Positions 1 through 11,794 of a stretch of DNA of 64,000 nucleotides are shown here, one piece after another. The notes below the pieces were generated by a model that was given only the letters and a program-made list of their open reading frames with translations, did not search any database and was not told the DNA's origin. The position numbers were made by a program, and so were the translations under genes. This stretch comes from Dasypus novemcinctus (taxonomy: Eukaryota > Chordata > Mammalia > Cingulata > Dasypodidae): NCBI RefSeq assembly GCF_030445035.2, contig NC_080683.1, forward strand, positions 120,451,225-120,515,224, read 5' to 3'. Position 1 is the first letter of the stretch; every line of letters begins with the position of its first letter.

Positions 1-1205
1 GGACACGAGCAAGAATCCCCAGATAATTCTTGGTTTGTATAAGGCATGAAAGCAACCTGACCTGAAGTTCAGGGCTTGCAAATTTCAATGAACATAGACA
101 ATATCACCTTTGCTAATTCTTTCACATTCACTTGTTAGTAATGACATTTTAGATGATATAAAAACTACAAATTGAAATCTTAGTTCTTAAAGAGACTATA
201 AGGTAAAATGGAAAAGTGCATACAAAAACTTGTTTAGACATGAAAATGTCATTAATCTGTTCTCAACTAAAAATAATTTCAGAAAAAACATAGAAAATTT
301 TAGAGAAAATATAGAAAAATATAGAAATAGCACTGAAGTCATATTTTTGTTGGTCACTGAGATGATGAATCAACTTAGCTACCAGGTAATAGAGCACATA
401 TCTTTGAAAAACAGAATAAAACATCAGTAACTACCACTACTAAACCTTGACTTCATTAGCACTGCACCTACTGTAACCTACTGAGTTACAGAATGGGAAA
501 CATTCTAAATAGCAATAGAAAACTTAATAAGCAATATATATTCCAAGTAAGCATTGTTATAAATGTTAATCATTGATATTATTGTTTTTAATACCCTAAA
601 GGGACTATAATGAAGATTTTTAAATAGCCACATTTTTAGGCTGAGACAAGAATTGTCCAAACTAGTATTTTAATGTCTATTTCTAGCACAGCCTCCTCTA
701 GAAACATTTCTTCTCTGCCTATTTTGGATCTGAGCTGTATCTTCTTTCTTTGATTTGGTAAGACAAATTAATATCTCTTGATCCTTAATAATGTACTTTT
801 CTGTTGAAAATTTTAATAATCCCATGCATTTTAGAATGCGCCTCTTCTGCAGGCTGTTGCATCTCAGAGCAGAGGCTGTGATAAGCTTCTTTGGTCGTCT
901 CTGCCAGATACTGTTCTTAACTGGGCATAAGATAGTTATGCCCCAGTAATATACAGGCATAGATATTAGAATCCTACAGCTGATGAATTTTCATACACTG
1001 GAACATTATTGGCCTCCTCAGAGATACTCTTCATACTCCTTTCCATCCCAAAGGGAAGCTAGCACACTGACATCTAATTGGGTTCTTTTATTATTTTGTC
1101 AAGTGGAATCATGCAACTTATACTTACTGGTGCCTGGCTTCTCTTTTTCAACTTTATGCTAGCATGAAATACCAATATACTTTTTTAAGACTGTTCATTC
1201 TCTTT

Positions 1206-1247
1206 GACATATAATATCTGTGAGACATATAATATCTGTGAGACATA
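1206..1247. repeat. 18-bp tandem duplication
   Basis: The unit GACATATAATATCTGTGA occurs twice exactly (1206-1223 and 1224-1241), followed by the first six bases of a third copy. It is probably a simple replication-slippage duplication. Confidence 0.85.
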
Positions 1248-2710
1248 AGAAAACATACTAATAATTGGAGTCAGTGTTGAAGAAAAATATAATCTAAGAC
1301 GAACTTCCCATCTGTCCTCTGCCTGCCTGGAATAAACAGAGATGTTACCATAAGATTTTGCTCCAGTTCTTACTGTCTTCCACCCCATACAAAATCTTGT
1401 TGCAACTAATACACTACAAATACAAATACAAAGAATGTATTTAGTAACATGACCCCAGTCCTATTTTCTTTTGTCTCAAATCAGAAGGAATTTTCCTCAT
1501 TTCCTTAAATTTTGAATGCTGTTTCATCATATTATATATAAATCCATTAAAAAATTTTAATGATGAATACCAATAGAGTTCTCTACATAAACAATCTCTT
1601 CCCTGAAGAACTAATGTTAGTGGATAAACTCTTAATATCTGGTTTGCAATTTGCCTGTAAGTAGGAATTTTGATCTTTAAAAAAACATATTTGTGTTCCC
1701 ATTGTAACAGAGAAGAATTCCTCACTTTGCTTATTTTTGGACACCTTGTTTACATATTTTCACACGTACTATCCTATCAGAAATACAGGCATGAACTTCC
1801 TCTTAAAGTAAGATTGTCTAAATGACAATAGCATCTAGGAATTTTAAGTTCCTTTAGAAATACATTTTTTTCCCAGTGATTTCTATCCTATTTTGTATTT
1901 CACTGAGTAATAACAATTCAAACCCTCTGGAGAAATTTAATATGTTCAGGAATTTAAATTTCTTTTTATACAGACACAGACATTTGCATAAATGTTAAGT
2001 AAAGCAATTTCAGTTCTGTTGAACAAACGGAGGAAAAAATCCATAGTGAATAACCGATGGTGACAGATCTGTTACAACTTCTACTCTCTCTTTACTCAGG
2101 GAGATGGAGTTTAACAGTCTTCCATCTTAACACAAATCAATGACCATGCATTCCTTTTTATAGTTCATGATAAAAAAAAGTCAAAAGAAGATGTAGCTAT
2201 AAAAGGACCTGTGCTCATTCACAGAGTTTTGTTATTCTATCTTGCCAAGATTAATCTATCAATCTGTCCAACCATTGAAGAAATTATTTTTCTATTAATT
2301 TAAGGAAAGGTGAAAAAAAAAAAGGGAAGGTGATAATTTGTGAACCTCCATTTATCTTTCCTCCTTTTAAGCCCTTACTGAAGACAACAAGTTAAACATC
2401 TAAATATGTGCATGCATATATATTATATACTCTAGAATAATTTATAAAATAAAAAGAAATCAACACATTTGATTTAAGAAGGTGACAAGATTTTAGGTAG
2501 ATAAACCTATTCAAAGTCTGAGAATCAATCGACCTTCTGTTCTTCAAACATTTTCCATCTCTCAAGAGTTATATCTTATGTCTCCATGACAGATATGAAC
2601 TATAGAGGAATTAAATGCACTGAATCAAAGTCTTCCCAGAGTCTAAATAATTGACTCTTCAACAAATTTGAACTTAGGGAGAAGCACAATAGTTTTCTCT
2701 AAATATCAAA

Positions 2711-2738
2711 GTACCACAAAGTCAATATTTTGTGGTAC
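2711..2738. repeat. Perfect 10-bp inverted repeat with 8-nt loop
   Basis: GTACCACAAA (2711-2720) and TTTGTGGTAC (2729-2738) are exact reverse complements around an 8-base spacer. It could be the remnant of a palindromic transposon or chance. Nothing around it suggests a function. Confidence 0.8.
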
Positions 2739-5700
2739 CTTCCCACAAGCAAATTATTTCCTGTCTTCAACTAGGATCTCAGAAAAAAATGTACTGCAGT
2801 GGTATACTCTATTTTAGTACATTTTATTTCTAAACACGTTTCAAGTCTGCCACATAAAATGCGTAACCTTGTTTTTCCCATCATTTAAAGCAATTTAAAC
2901 AGACTGAGTCTCTCGTTCTAGTTAAGAAACCATTAGAAATCCTATGAAACTACATGTTCTGCATACTTTATGACACAAAGGGCTCAAATTCTCAGAGGGT
3001 TTTCCTGTGACTGTTATCCTTCTTTAGCTTCTATAATTAGTTTCAGGGAAAAAAAAAAAGAGGCAGTTTGAGATAAAATAGGTGTAATGGTTCTTTCAGT
3101 TCCCCATTGTGAAATCTTGGTAAATCATTCAACAACTTTCAATCCCAATCCTAGTAATCAAGAAGAGAGTCTTGAGCTTGATTTTTCTAAGAAAACATGC
3201 AGTTCTAAAATTATAGCATAGAAACTTTATTTTCATAGTATACATTATCTTACAATTTTCCCGCAAGAATTTTTTCCTAAATATTTCATCAGTTGTACAT
3301 TTTTCCAACCATGATTTATGAAATAAAATTCATTACTTTCTTTCACATGTGTTATAGCGAGAGCAAGCATGGAAATGTACATGGAAGAAAAGAAACAATG
3401 GTTATTCTTCAATAATAAGACTTGCTCATTTTCCTTCAAAACTTTTTTGAACGTCTCATTTTATGTATGAAGGAATAGCTCCAATTTCAAGAAAGCATGG
3501 AATTATAATCCTATCCACCACAAAATTTACAATTTGCTCCATTTCCTCAGCTGCTAAGGTAATCAGCATGTTTCTTTCTACTTCCCAATCAGTTGATTAA
3601 AATATTGAACACTATTGACATATAATGGGTAGTATTGCATTCATTTGGCATCTTTAACATGATTTTATATAATTACTGTTCATTTCAGAATTTCATTGTC
3701 TTTTTCATAAAATTTGCAACCATCTAAACTTGCAATTCGTCTGACGCCAACAGTGAAACTAAAGGAAGTTCCTGTAATAAATTTTATAACAAACTTGAAA
3801 TTTTTATTCTTTCACAATAGAACATATTCTCTGCTGATATCTACTCTTATTTTCCAACCACCAAAGTTTACTTAAAAGAAACAAATTCCACAGTATTCGA
3901 GATTAAATCTAGTAATAACCAAAACATACTGCATTTCAAAAACGTAACAGGGATACAGGAGATATCAGGGAAGGAAACAATATGAAACTCTTAGTTCCCA
4001 AACTGGGCAGGATTTGAGTTATCTTCATGATTAAGGAAGAAGGCATCAATTCTCAAGGGCCCATGGAAGGGAGAAAAGTGTGCAGGTGAGAAATTTCTCA
4101 TCCTATAGTTAGTTGATCACTGAGGCAAGACTGGTGCTGGGGCTGGGCTCAGCTGCAGGGAGTAAAGGGGCGTTCCCTTCTCCGGGAGGTGCCCAGGACA
4201 CCTGAGGCTTGTAATTGGCCCAAGAGGCAGGTGAGAACTTCTGTGAGAAACGCGAGCTTCGCTTCTTATTCATCTCCCAAGCCCACATCTGGACCTCCAA
4301 GGACGTACAATTTACTCACATCACGTCCAGAGCAACAAGTCCTCTGGGGACATTTAGAGTGTTGAACAGTAAGGACTCATTTATAAACACCTGATGTGTC
4401 GTTTCTGAGCCATTGCTAACCAGTCATCCTATGTCTGTGGTGGACGTGACTCTCCTCCAACTGAATTTGCAAACACTTGTCATACTTTTATGCTGACTAT
4501 CTAAGTAAAGCAGTATTTTTCAATGAATTAAAGTATCTCAGCTAGTGGAATTGATTCTTCATAAATATTTTCATAGGAACTGCTAACATCGTTAGCATAC
4601 TTGTAAAAGATGCCATTTGTGCTAACAAGTTAATAATGGGCTGTTCCCTTCAATGAAGACATGTAATAAATGCCATGAAAGACGTATTTTTTAACATGTG
4701 GTTTTACTCAGGAAAAGATAAGTATTCTCCTTTTCTTTTACTGACATTACCACAGGATTTAATAGGCTTTCAGCCCAACGATTCTGGTTGGTTAAGCATA
4801 GTGTTACAGTTACAATGTGAGAATAAGTTCCGCAGGTAAAAAGGAATAAAGATTATTTACAGGTGGAAAAGTAAAATGGCTTGGTAGGAAGAAAAACATT
4901 GATTAAGAAATAAAAAATTTAAAAAAAGAACCGAAACACTTTCAGTCTTTTTGTTAGAAGCATCGCTCTATTTTTAACTCTCAGTTCTTAGAAGTATTTA
5001 TAGGTTCAGAACACTCCATGCAATCTCTGATAGAGAAAAATAAATTCACACAAGGAATGTGGTAGACTCCAGTGGTGTGGTTTCCTGGCATGTCCCTTTA
5101 TCTAATGAGCTGTCCCCTCCTATCCACATCATTCCCAAAAGAACAATTATCTCTTTGGTCTTCCGACCATCAATCCAGTGGTCATGGGTAAATGAGACAG
5201 TAGTAGGCACATGCCCTGGCTGCCCAGTTCCAGTGGCATTTGTGGACCCTCAGCCCTGTGTAAATTGGCCAATAAGGAGGCCAGCATGCAATGCAACTGG
5301 GGGCAGACAAAGCTCTTCCCTGGGAATGTTGGGTTGGGACCCCAAATTTTGAGTTACTTTATTAAATGAAGTTGTGTGGTTCAAAATTCTGGAGCTTTCC
5401 AGGATTCTCGCTGAGTGAAAAAGAAAGAGGAAGCTATTGTGAGTAACATTGTCACTTGAATTAAGAGCACTCACAAATACAATGGGTTGAAGTAGAAAGG
5501 GTCAAGGAAAGCAAGTCCTAATGATGCTTGATTCCATGTTTTCAGTTGTTGCTCTGGCTCATTTAAAAATCAGATTTTGGGCTCATATCCTTATTTTATG
5601 TCCCCTCTTTTTTTCCCCTCAAGATGCATTTCTGTCACTTGCAAATAAAATAGTACTGACAAACACAACAAATTGTAAACATTGTTGAAAAATTTTCCCA

Positions 5701-6004
5701 TGTTACTAAAAGCTGTGCTAGAGTGTATTTTTAAGGGTTGCCCCAAATCTTTAAACACTCCCGACTTACTTGTCACTCCATACTTCCATATGCAAGAACG
5801 TGCCATCTCCTGGTTCCTCTCTATTTTGGGTAGACTTGATGGAAGAAGTAAGCTGGAGTAAAAATAACACTAAATCAGCTCTGAAATTTCTGAACTGTTA
5901 TTAAAAAAAATGGTATCCCTAAAACTGCAATACAGCAAGAACATAAGGTTCAGATATAACTCTCCTGAATACGATGGTTTTGCAACATCTGAATAGTTTC
6001 AGTT

Positions 6005-6175
6005 GGTATCATTTATTCATTCCTTTATTCAGAGTTAATTGATAGATATCTGTTGAGCATATTTTACTTGTCAAGCACTATGTGCTTTGGGTATTGTGGA
6101 AATGAAAATAATTAAAACTTCCTGTTCCTTTGGAAATGGCATTTTAGTGGAATCCAAGCTTAAATCGAAACTCAA
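6005..6175 (-). repeat. L2-type LINE 3' end relic
   Basis: The stretch opens with an ATTCATTCCTTTATTCA-like run, followed by a variant of 'tgttgagcat...caagcactatgtgctttgggtattg'. This resembles the reverse complement of the conserved L2 3' end. It is heavily diverged, as expected for an element that predates the placental radiation. The identification rests on recognition of this conserved segment. Confidence 0.6.
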
Positions 6176-6588
6176 TAAATATTTTTAAATGAGTACAAGT
6201 CTCAAATGGACAGAAGATATTGTTATAACATTTTTGAAATTTCATTTCTGCCAATCAGTAGTTTTTTTGAGTAAAGCACTTTACCAAGTATTGCAGTAGA
6301 TCAGAAAATACTTTCAAGGAGGATTCAATACATTGCAATTCAAAAATGCTAAACAATTATGTTATTTTCTTTGGAGGACAGTGGGGGAGAAAGGAAATTA
6401 AACTAGTTCTGTTATAACATTCTCTCTAAATAAAAATAGGAGCAGATATTTTAATCATTCTGGAAAATATGCATTTCCTTTTAGCAAAGGAGAACTAAAG
6501 CAGCAAGTTAAAAAGTTGCCCACAATTAAGAGAGTCATTTATTCAGTCACACTTTTATTAACACTTTTTCTTTTAAAAATACATGTAA

Positions 6589-6932
6589 GGGGAAGCGGCT
6601 GTGGCACAATCAGTTGGGCTCCCATCTACCATATGGGAGGCCCTGGGTTTGTGTGCCTTGTGAAGGCAGGTTTGCCCAGATGTTGTGGAGAGCTGCCAGC
6701 CCACAAGCGCTGTGGAAAGCCGACTCAGCAAGGTGACGCAAAAAAAAAAAGGGAGACAAGTAAAAACGCAGCAGAGCACGCAGCAAATGGACACAGAGAG
6801 CAGACAACAAGCAAGCTGCAAGGGGGTGGGGATAAATTAAAAAATAAAATACCGACACAGAAGAATGCACAGTGAATGGGCACAGAGAGCAGGCAGCAAG
6901 CAAGCTACAAGGGGGACGGGGAATAAAAGATA
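6589..6932 (+). repeat. tRNA-derived SINE (xenarthran DAS-like) with duplicated tail
   Basis: The head GGGGAAGCGGCTGTGGCACA, followed by the 'ccatctaccatatgggaggccctgggttt' region, resembles a tRNA-derived promoter head of the xenarthran SINE type. The body continues through a short A-run (about 6740-6750) into an 'acacagagagcagacaacaagcaagct' tail. That tail segment appears twice: about 6791-6850, ending in an A/T-rich stretch, and about 6877-6930. The duplication could come from slippage or from insertion of a second truncated copy. Open frames across it on both strands are by-products of its base composition, not genes. Confidence 0.85.
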
Positions 6933-7114
6933 TATATTTAAGAATACACTATTAATAAAATTATATTCTCTTTGATACAGCCTACACTGGTGTTACAGAT
7001 AATATTTTAGATCTACCTTGCAGGTACACATACTTTTTTATTTTCTTTAAATAAGTTGGGTCCAAAAAGGAAAGGAAAGGCAGATATACATATTTTGAGG
7101 TATTTTGTTTTAGG

Positions 7115-7225
7115 CCCTTTTATACATGCTCTCTCAAAATAACCTATAGGTAGGCATTTCAGTCTTCATTTTTCATGTTAAAAGATAAATTGATGCATGA
7201 GCAAGTGAGCACTGTGAACCTGGGC
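7115..7225 (-). repeat. MIR SINE relic
   Basis: Matches the reverse complement of the MIR 3' half: a 'taacctataggtaggca' run, then a diverged 'cattttacagatgagg'-like segment and a 'gagcaagtgag' portion. Strongly diverged, so the edges are uncertain. Confidence 0.5.
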
Positions 7226-8849
7226 ATGTGAAATCACAAAGTTGAGGCTTTTATTTTCTTTTATGATCTTTAGAATGTTTTTTATACTCAAAATACCATA
7301 ATTACATATACAAGGAGTTGTATACGCAATGGATTATTTAAAGGAAATTTGAACTTACTGAGATTTTATAAAATTCATTGATCAATGGGGGAAAAGTCTG
7401 TATTTTTTTAAGCTAATGTTGAGATTGCTACTTTTTGGTAATTTAATTTATCCCTAATATTAAAAGTTACCTGAAGAGAAGCAGGTTTCTATATGCACGC
7501 TATTTGTACCTACAAGTTTTTCCACGCATTTTAAGGGAAGGCTTAACTTCACCTAGTTCTATAAACTGGGTGTCTTAGAGCCTCAGGAGCCATATTCGGT
7601 AAGGGACGATGTACACTACATCCTAAACTGATTTTCCTCCTGTTTGAAAAGCCTTTGATTAGAACGGAGGGTAGTTTGAGTTAAACTTCCCAAACCTGAC
7701 TGATAATCATATTATCTTAAAAAGATAACACTGAAATCTGTATTTTTCTGTTTTTCATTTGATTTTGTTCTAGTGAAAATGTCCAGTCATGCTTCTAGAG
7801 ATTTTGATTCGGTAGGTGTAGGACAAAAGATCTTGGGAAATCTTTTCCAATTGGTGAATTGGTAAAACCTTGAGGCTTCTAAAACCATGAATGAACTTGC
7901 CAGTGTCACGACATCAGCTGGTATGACGGTTCCCTCCAGCATGTTTATGTTGTGAGCAGATGATCATACTGTTGAGCAACTATCTCTGATCATACATGAA
8001 TATTCACAAAGGTTAAATTGAAAGGAAACATTCAATATATGCTTCTGACACGTTTAATGTGGCACATAATCATCTTTATGTTGCCTGATAACTAAGAATA
8101 AGTAGTAAATAGCATACCATTAATTTATATGTGGTATTAAAGCCCTTGTCTTTGAGAGGGAGGGCAAAGTTGCCACTGGGTTTAAATAGCGCCACTTGTT
8201 CTATAGAAGTTGTTCCATTGATAAAGATGAAGAATAAATTGGACTTGGGAACTAGACAGAACTTCTACTCTTCAAACCTAGTTGGAATAGCAGGGACCAG
8301 ATTTAACCTCCCACCTGAAAGAATTAAATACATGAAACAACCGTTGGCAATGCACTGGCTATCAGGCAACTAAGGAGAGTGATGCTTAAGAGTTAGGAAA
8401 CAAATTATATTAGTCATAAAACTGTGCCAGCTTACTCCTGAATAAAATTTCTAGACCATAGTACAGAGTGGGGAAACCCAGGCCAAGCTCTGTGGTCTCC
8501 TGAGATGATTAGACAGAGCTGGTATTCTGGGGAAACCAAGGCTGGTAGAGTTCACAGAGAAATGCATTCTGAAAGAGTTCTGGAGTCTGCAGAGGGTTCC
8601 ACTCTAATAACCACTCTGCTACTCATCAGCACATGCATGTGAAAAAACTAATTGTGCCCTGAAAAAGAGCCACCCTAAATAATTTCCCTGAGGGTATGAG
8701 TAGAATACTTCATAATTCATGAGTCATAGGGAAGAGTACTCAGAAGTGTTTTGCCTCAGGAGTGGAGGAAATTAACCTTAAACTAAATGACACTTTATTA
8801 CTACCTAACAAAGCTCAAAAGTAATTCATGAAAAGATCAAACTGATCTC
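7226..8849. other. Unassigned AT-rich sequence
   Basis: No gene or clear repeat was recognised. The last 400 bases (about 8450-8849) are less AT-rich and look like decayed retroelement sequence, but I cannot name a family. Confidence 0.5.
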
Positions 8850-8993
8850 TGATGATGCCTTGATTTGAACATTTTCACAACTTTGAAGCTATAAGCTTTT
8901 ATCCTAATAAATTTCCCATTATAAAAGCCAAGGTCCCATTTCTGGTCCTTTGCATTGGCAGCCTTGTGGAAAACTAAGACATTAGGCAAAAGA
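8850..8993 (+). repeat. 3' end of lineage-specific MaLR-type LTR
   Basis: Shares the 3' portion of the LTR family seen complete at 47846-48465: a 'aagcttttatcc' run, 'ttataaaagccaa', 'tttctggtcctttgcattggcagcc', then a 'ggaaaactaagaca' end. The 5' part is missing or too diverged to see. It directly abuts the L1 fragment that starts near 8994. Confidence 0.7.
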
Positions 8994-10418
8994 TTTAAAC
9001 ATACACTTGACCAAGGAGGATATACAGATGGCAAATAAGCACTTGAAGAGATGTTTAACATCATAAGTTATTAGACAAATGCAAGATAAAAACACATTGA
9101 AGATACCACTACACACTAATTAGAATGTCTGAATTAAAAAGACTGACCACACCTTGTATTGCCAAGAATAGTGGATCTGGAATGGAACTCATACACCGCA
9201 GAAGAGAGTGAAACATGGTAAACCACTTTAGAATACAGTTTGTCATTTTCTTAAAAGGTTAGCCATACCTCTTCAGCCATTCCTTGCTGTTTTAGTTTGC
9301 TAAGGGCTACCAATGCAAAAATACCAGAGACATGTTGGCTTTTACCATAGCGATTTTTTAGGGTAGAAACTCAGAGTTCGAAGGCTGTGAATATGTCCAA
9401 ATCAAGGCTTCATCAGAGATGCCATCTCACCAAGTTGCAGCTGTACAACATCAGGCACATTGCAGCAGCATGTAAGGCTATTTTCTCATGGATCCCAGCT
9501 AAGGTGATCAAGCCTAGGGCTCCTACCTGTTGCTGCAGCTTTGGCTGCTCCAATGATTTCAGCCTTCAGCCTCTCTCTCAGTTTTGGGGATTTCCCTGTC
9601 TTTCTGTGCCTGCAGGCAATCCTGGAGTGCTCGTATGTGGCAGGGTAAAATGGCAGCTCTCCTTCTCTGTGTGTCTTCCCATGTTTTACCCATTTATAAA
9701 AGACTCCAGAAAAAGGCTGACAATCACCCTGGGTCATGCCTCCATTCAAAGGCTCCCAATGGAATTCAGGGCAATGAATGAGTCCCAAACCCACAGGGAT
9801 GGGATAACTCCAAGAACATGATGATCATTTCTGTAACTCACAAAAAGCTTCAAACTGTCACACTTTTCCTAGGCATTACATATGAGAAATGAAAGTGTCT
9901 GTTTGCAGAAAGAAGTATACCTGGATGTTCATAGCAGATTCATTTTTAATAGTCAAAAGCTAGAATTAATGTGCTTGTCCTTCAAAAGATGGGCTGATAA
10001 ACAAACTGAGATATTTCCAAACAATGCCACACTACTCAATAATAAAAGTGATGAAATATTGATATCCGGAGTGTGGATTAACCTCAATATAATTATACTG
10101 AAGGAAAGAAGCCAGAATATATCATATTATGTCATTTCTATAAAATTCCAGAAGGTAAAACCTTTTCTCTAGTGGTAGAAAACAGATCAGTGATTGCCTA
10201 GAGACTGGGGCAATGGGTTTTGAGTATGGAATGTGAGGGAAGAGAAGGGATTACACTGGAGCACAGGAAACTTTTGGGGGGATGTGTATGTTCATAATAT
10301 TGATTATGGCAGTGATTTCACAAGTGTATATATGTATGTATTTTTATATATCAATACCTATAAAGTTGTACCCTTTAAAATGTATTAATTATACCTAAAT
10401 AAAGCTTTTTTAAAAAAT
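8994..10418 (+). repeat. L1 (L1M-type) 3' end, interrupted by an LTR
   Basis: The left part (8994-9284) corresponds to the last ORF2 codons of an old L1, including a 'gagataccactacacactaat'-like segment. The right part (9863-10418) continues through the 3' UTR ('cagtgattgcctagagactgggg', 'cttttggggggatgtg') to a terminal 'aataaagctttttt' A-rich end. The two halves are contiguous in L1 consensus order, so the intervening LTR is a later insertion. Many indels break the reading frame. Confidence 0.85.
9285..9862 (-). repeat. Lineage-specific MaLR-type solo LTR
   Basis: Bounded by TG (9285) and CA (9862) on the plus strand. The left end 'tgctgttttagtttgctaa' is the reverse complement of an MLT1-like LTR terminus, and the right end '...aaactgtcaca' is the reverse complement of the 5' terminus shared with the copies at 38175, 47846 and 17765. 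It lies inside an L1 3' end. A 144-codon open frame across it is fortuitous. No clear 5-bp target-site duplication is visible. Confidence 0.8.
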
Positions 10419-10828
10419 TTAATTAGGCTAGGAAAACCCAGAACTTAAAATCAGCAGATTAAGCAAGAAAATCCCTTCCAAGTTTATTTTTCCTCTTCTT
10501 TCTTAGTTCCCATCTTAACAAATCCTGGACTTTAAGACAGCTCTCAGTACAGGTTTGTGCTCTGATCAATTTCCCCTCCCTGCCCTCCAGCTATGAAAGA
10601 CCTGCTGCGGTGAAAACATCCCTGCAGGGCCCTTCCCCCCTCCCCCGCGTGTATCTCTATGAACTGGGAGATTAGATGTGCTTGCTAGAGGTTCATATCC
10701 TTCTATACCTAACAGAAAGCTTTGGATTCTTAAAGACACAAAGATTCTTAAAGTTTTAAATAACTTGTAGCCCACTGTTAAAGCTCAAACTATAAATCTG
10801 TAGCTAACAGAAATTTTTTTGTCTTTAT

Positions 10829-10980
10829 TTTTTTAATGTTACATTAAAAAAATATGAGATCCCCATATACCCCCCACCCCCCTCACTCCACTCCTCCCCC
10901 CATAACAACCTCCAGTAAATTTTTATAATATATTCGTGATCAGTTTTAAATGAATGTGTATCACTTATCCATCCCGTGTC
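10829..10980 (-). repeat. 5'-truncated retroposon copy with 12-bp TSD
   Basis: A perfect 12-bp direct repeat TTTTGTCTTTAT flanks it (10817-10828 and 10981-10992). Read on the minus strand it ends with a G-rich tract, then 'atatggggatctcatatttt', 'taatgtaacatt' and an A-rich tail. The same 3' terminus is found on the 1.2-kb retroposon at 31128-32328, so the two belong to one LINE-mobilised family. The TSD and A-rich end show L1-type insertion. Confidence 0.8.
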
Positions 10981-10992
10981 TTTTGTCTTTAT

Positions 10993-11794
10993 CACTGTTT
11001 CCCATGAGAAAGTGCACTTGTAGTAAGAAGGATAGCTATTTCTTGAAATCTTTGTTTGTATAGCACACTCACAATGTGGTAGTAAAAATGGATTGCTTAC
11101 TGGAAGTTAATATTTTTTACAAAAAATTTCCCATTTTTAACTATTTAGTTTTATATTACAAAGAGTTTTGCCTTTTTTATATTTAAGATGACTCTAACTT
11201 GACAGAAATGGACTGCTTAGTGCTATCAGTTTAACACATTGGTTGCAGTCAAAGAAAAATTTTACCCTTAACTAGTTTCGAATTATATATAAACAATGAT
11301 GGCATAATCTTACGGATATATACATGCATAGCTATTTATATATTCTTTTTTCAAATATTGTAGTTTCTCTTTTATTTTTCCCATTTCTTCATTTTCAAAT
11401 CATTTTGCAGTTTACCTATTATTGACAGCCTGAAACACAGCTAATGTTCTTTTCTCCAGTTTGGGAGCTTTTTTCCTTGCTCTCAAAATTCCCCAGAGAA
11501 TAGTAAATTTCACTTATATTGTCAATAGAATTTAAAAAATAACAGAAAATAATAAAAAATAAATTCATACAAATACGATGCAGGGACAGAGATTATATTT
11601 GAATATTTAAAATATGAACTGAGATGTTGAATGGGCGTACTGCCTAGGAGAGCGGGGAAACTCAGGTGCTCTTTTGGCAATAGAGGGGTGATGGTTTATG
11701 TAACTTCCCTCCCCAGTGTCCTTCTCTAAAATATATCCTAAGTCTGTTTTCCTTGTGTCTTGAGTTCATATGAGAGTTTTATATTCTTTTACTT
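10993..11794. other. Unassigned AT-rich sequence
   Basis: No gene or named repeat recognised between the retroposon copy and the large L1 that follows. Confidence 0.5.

Larger units (their letters stand above)
1..6004. other. AT-rich DNA without identifiable genes
   Basis: No recognisable exon, RNA gene or well-preserved repeat was found. Open frames are short (under 100 codons) and match nothing I know. Small structures are present: an 18-bp tandem duplication at 1206-1241, a 10-bp perfect inverted repeat at 2711-2738, and a G+C-richer patch at about 4120-4300 that stands out from its surroundings. Old decayed repeats are probably present but cannot be named by eye. Confidence 0.6.

Noticed and set aside
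6516..6903. Overlapping open frames on both strands (119, 97 and 82 codons)
   Set aside because: They coincide with the SINE at 6589-6932.
9387..9821. 144-codon plus-strand open frame, the longest in the window
   Set aside because: It lies wholly within a reverse-oriented MaLR LTR, which has no coding capacity.
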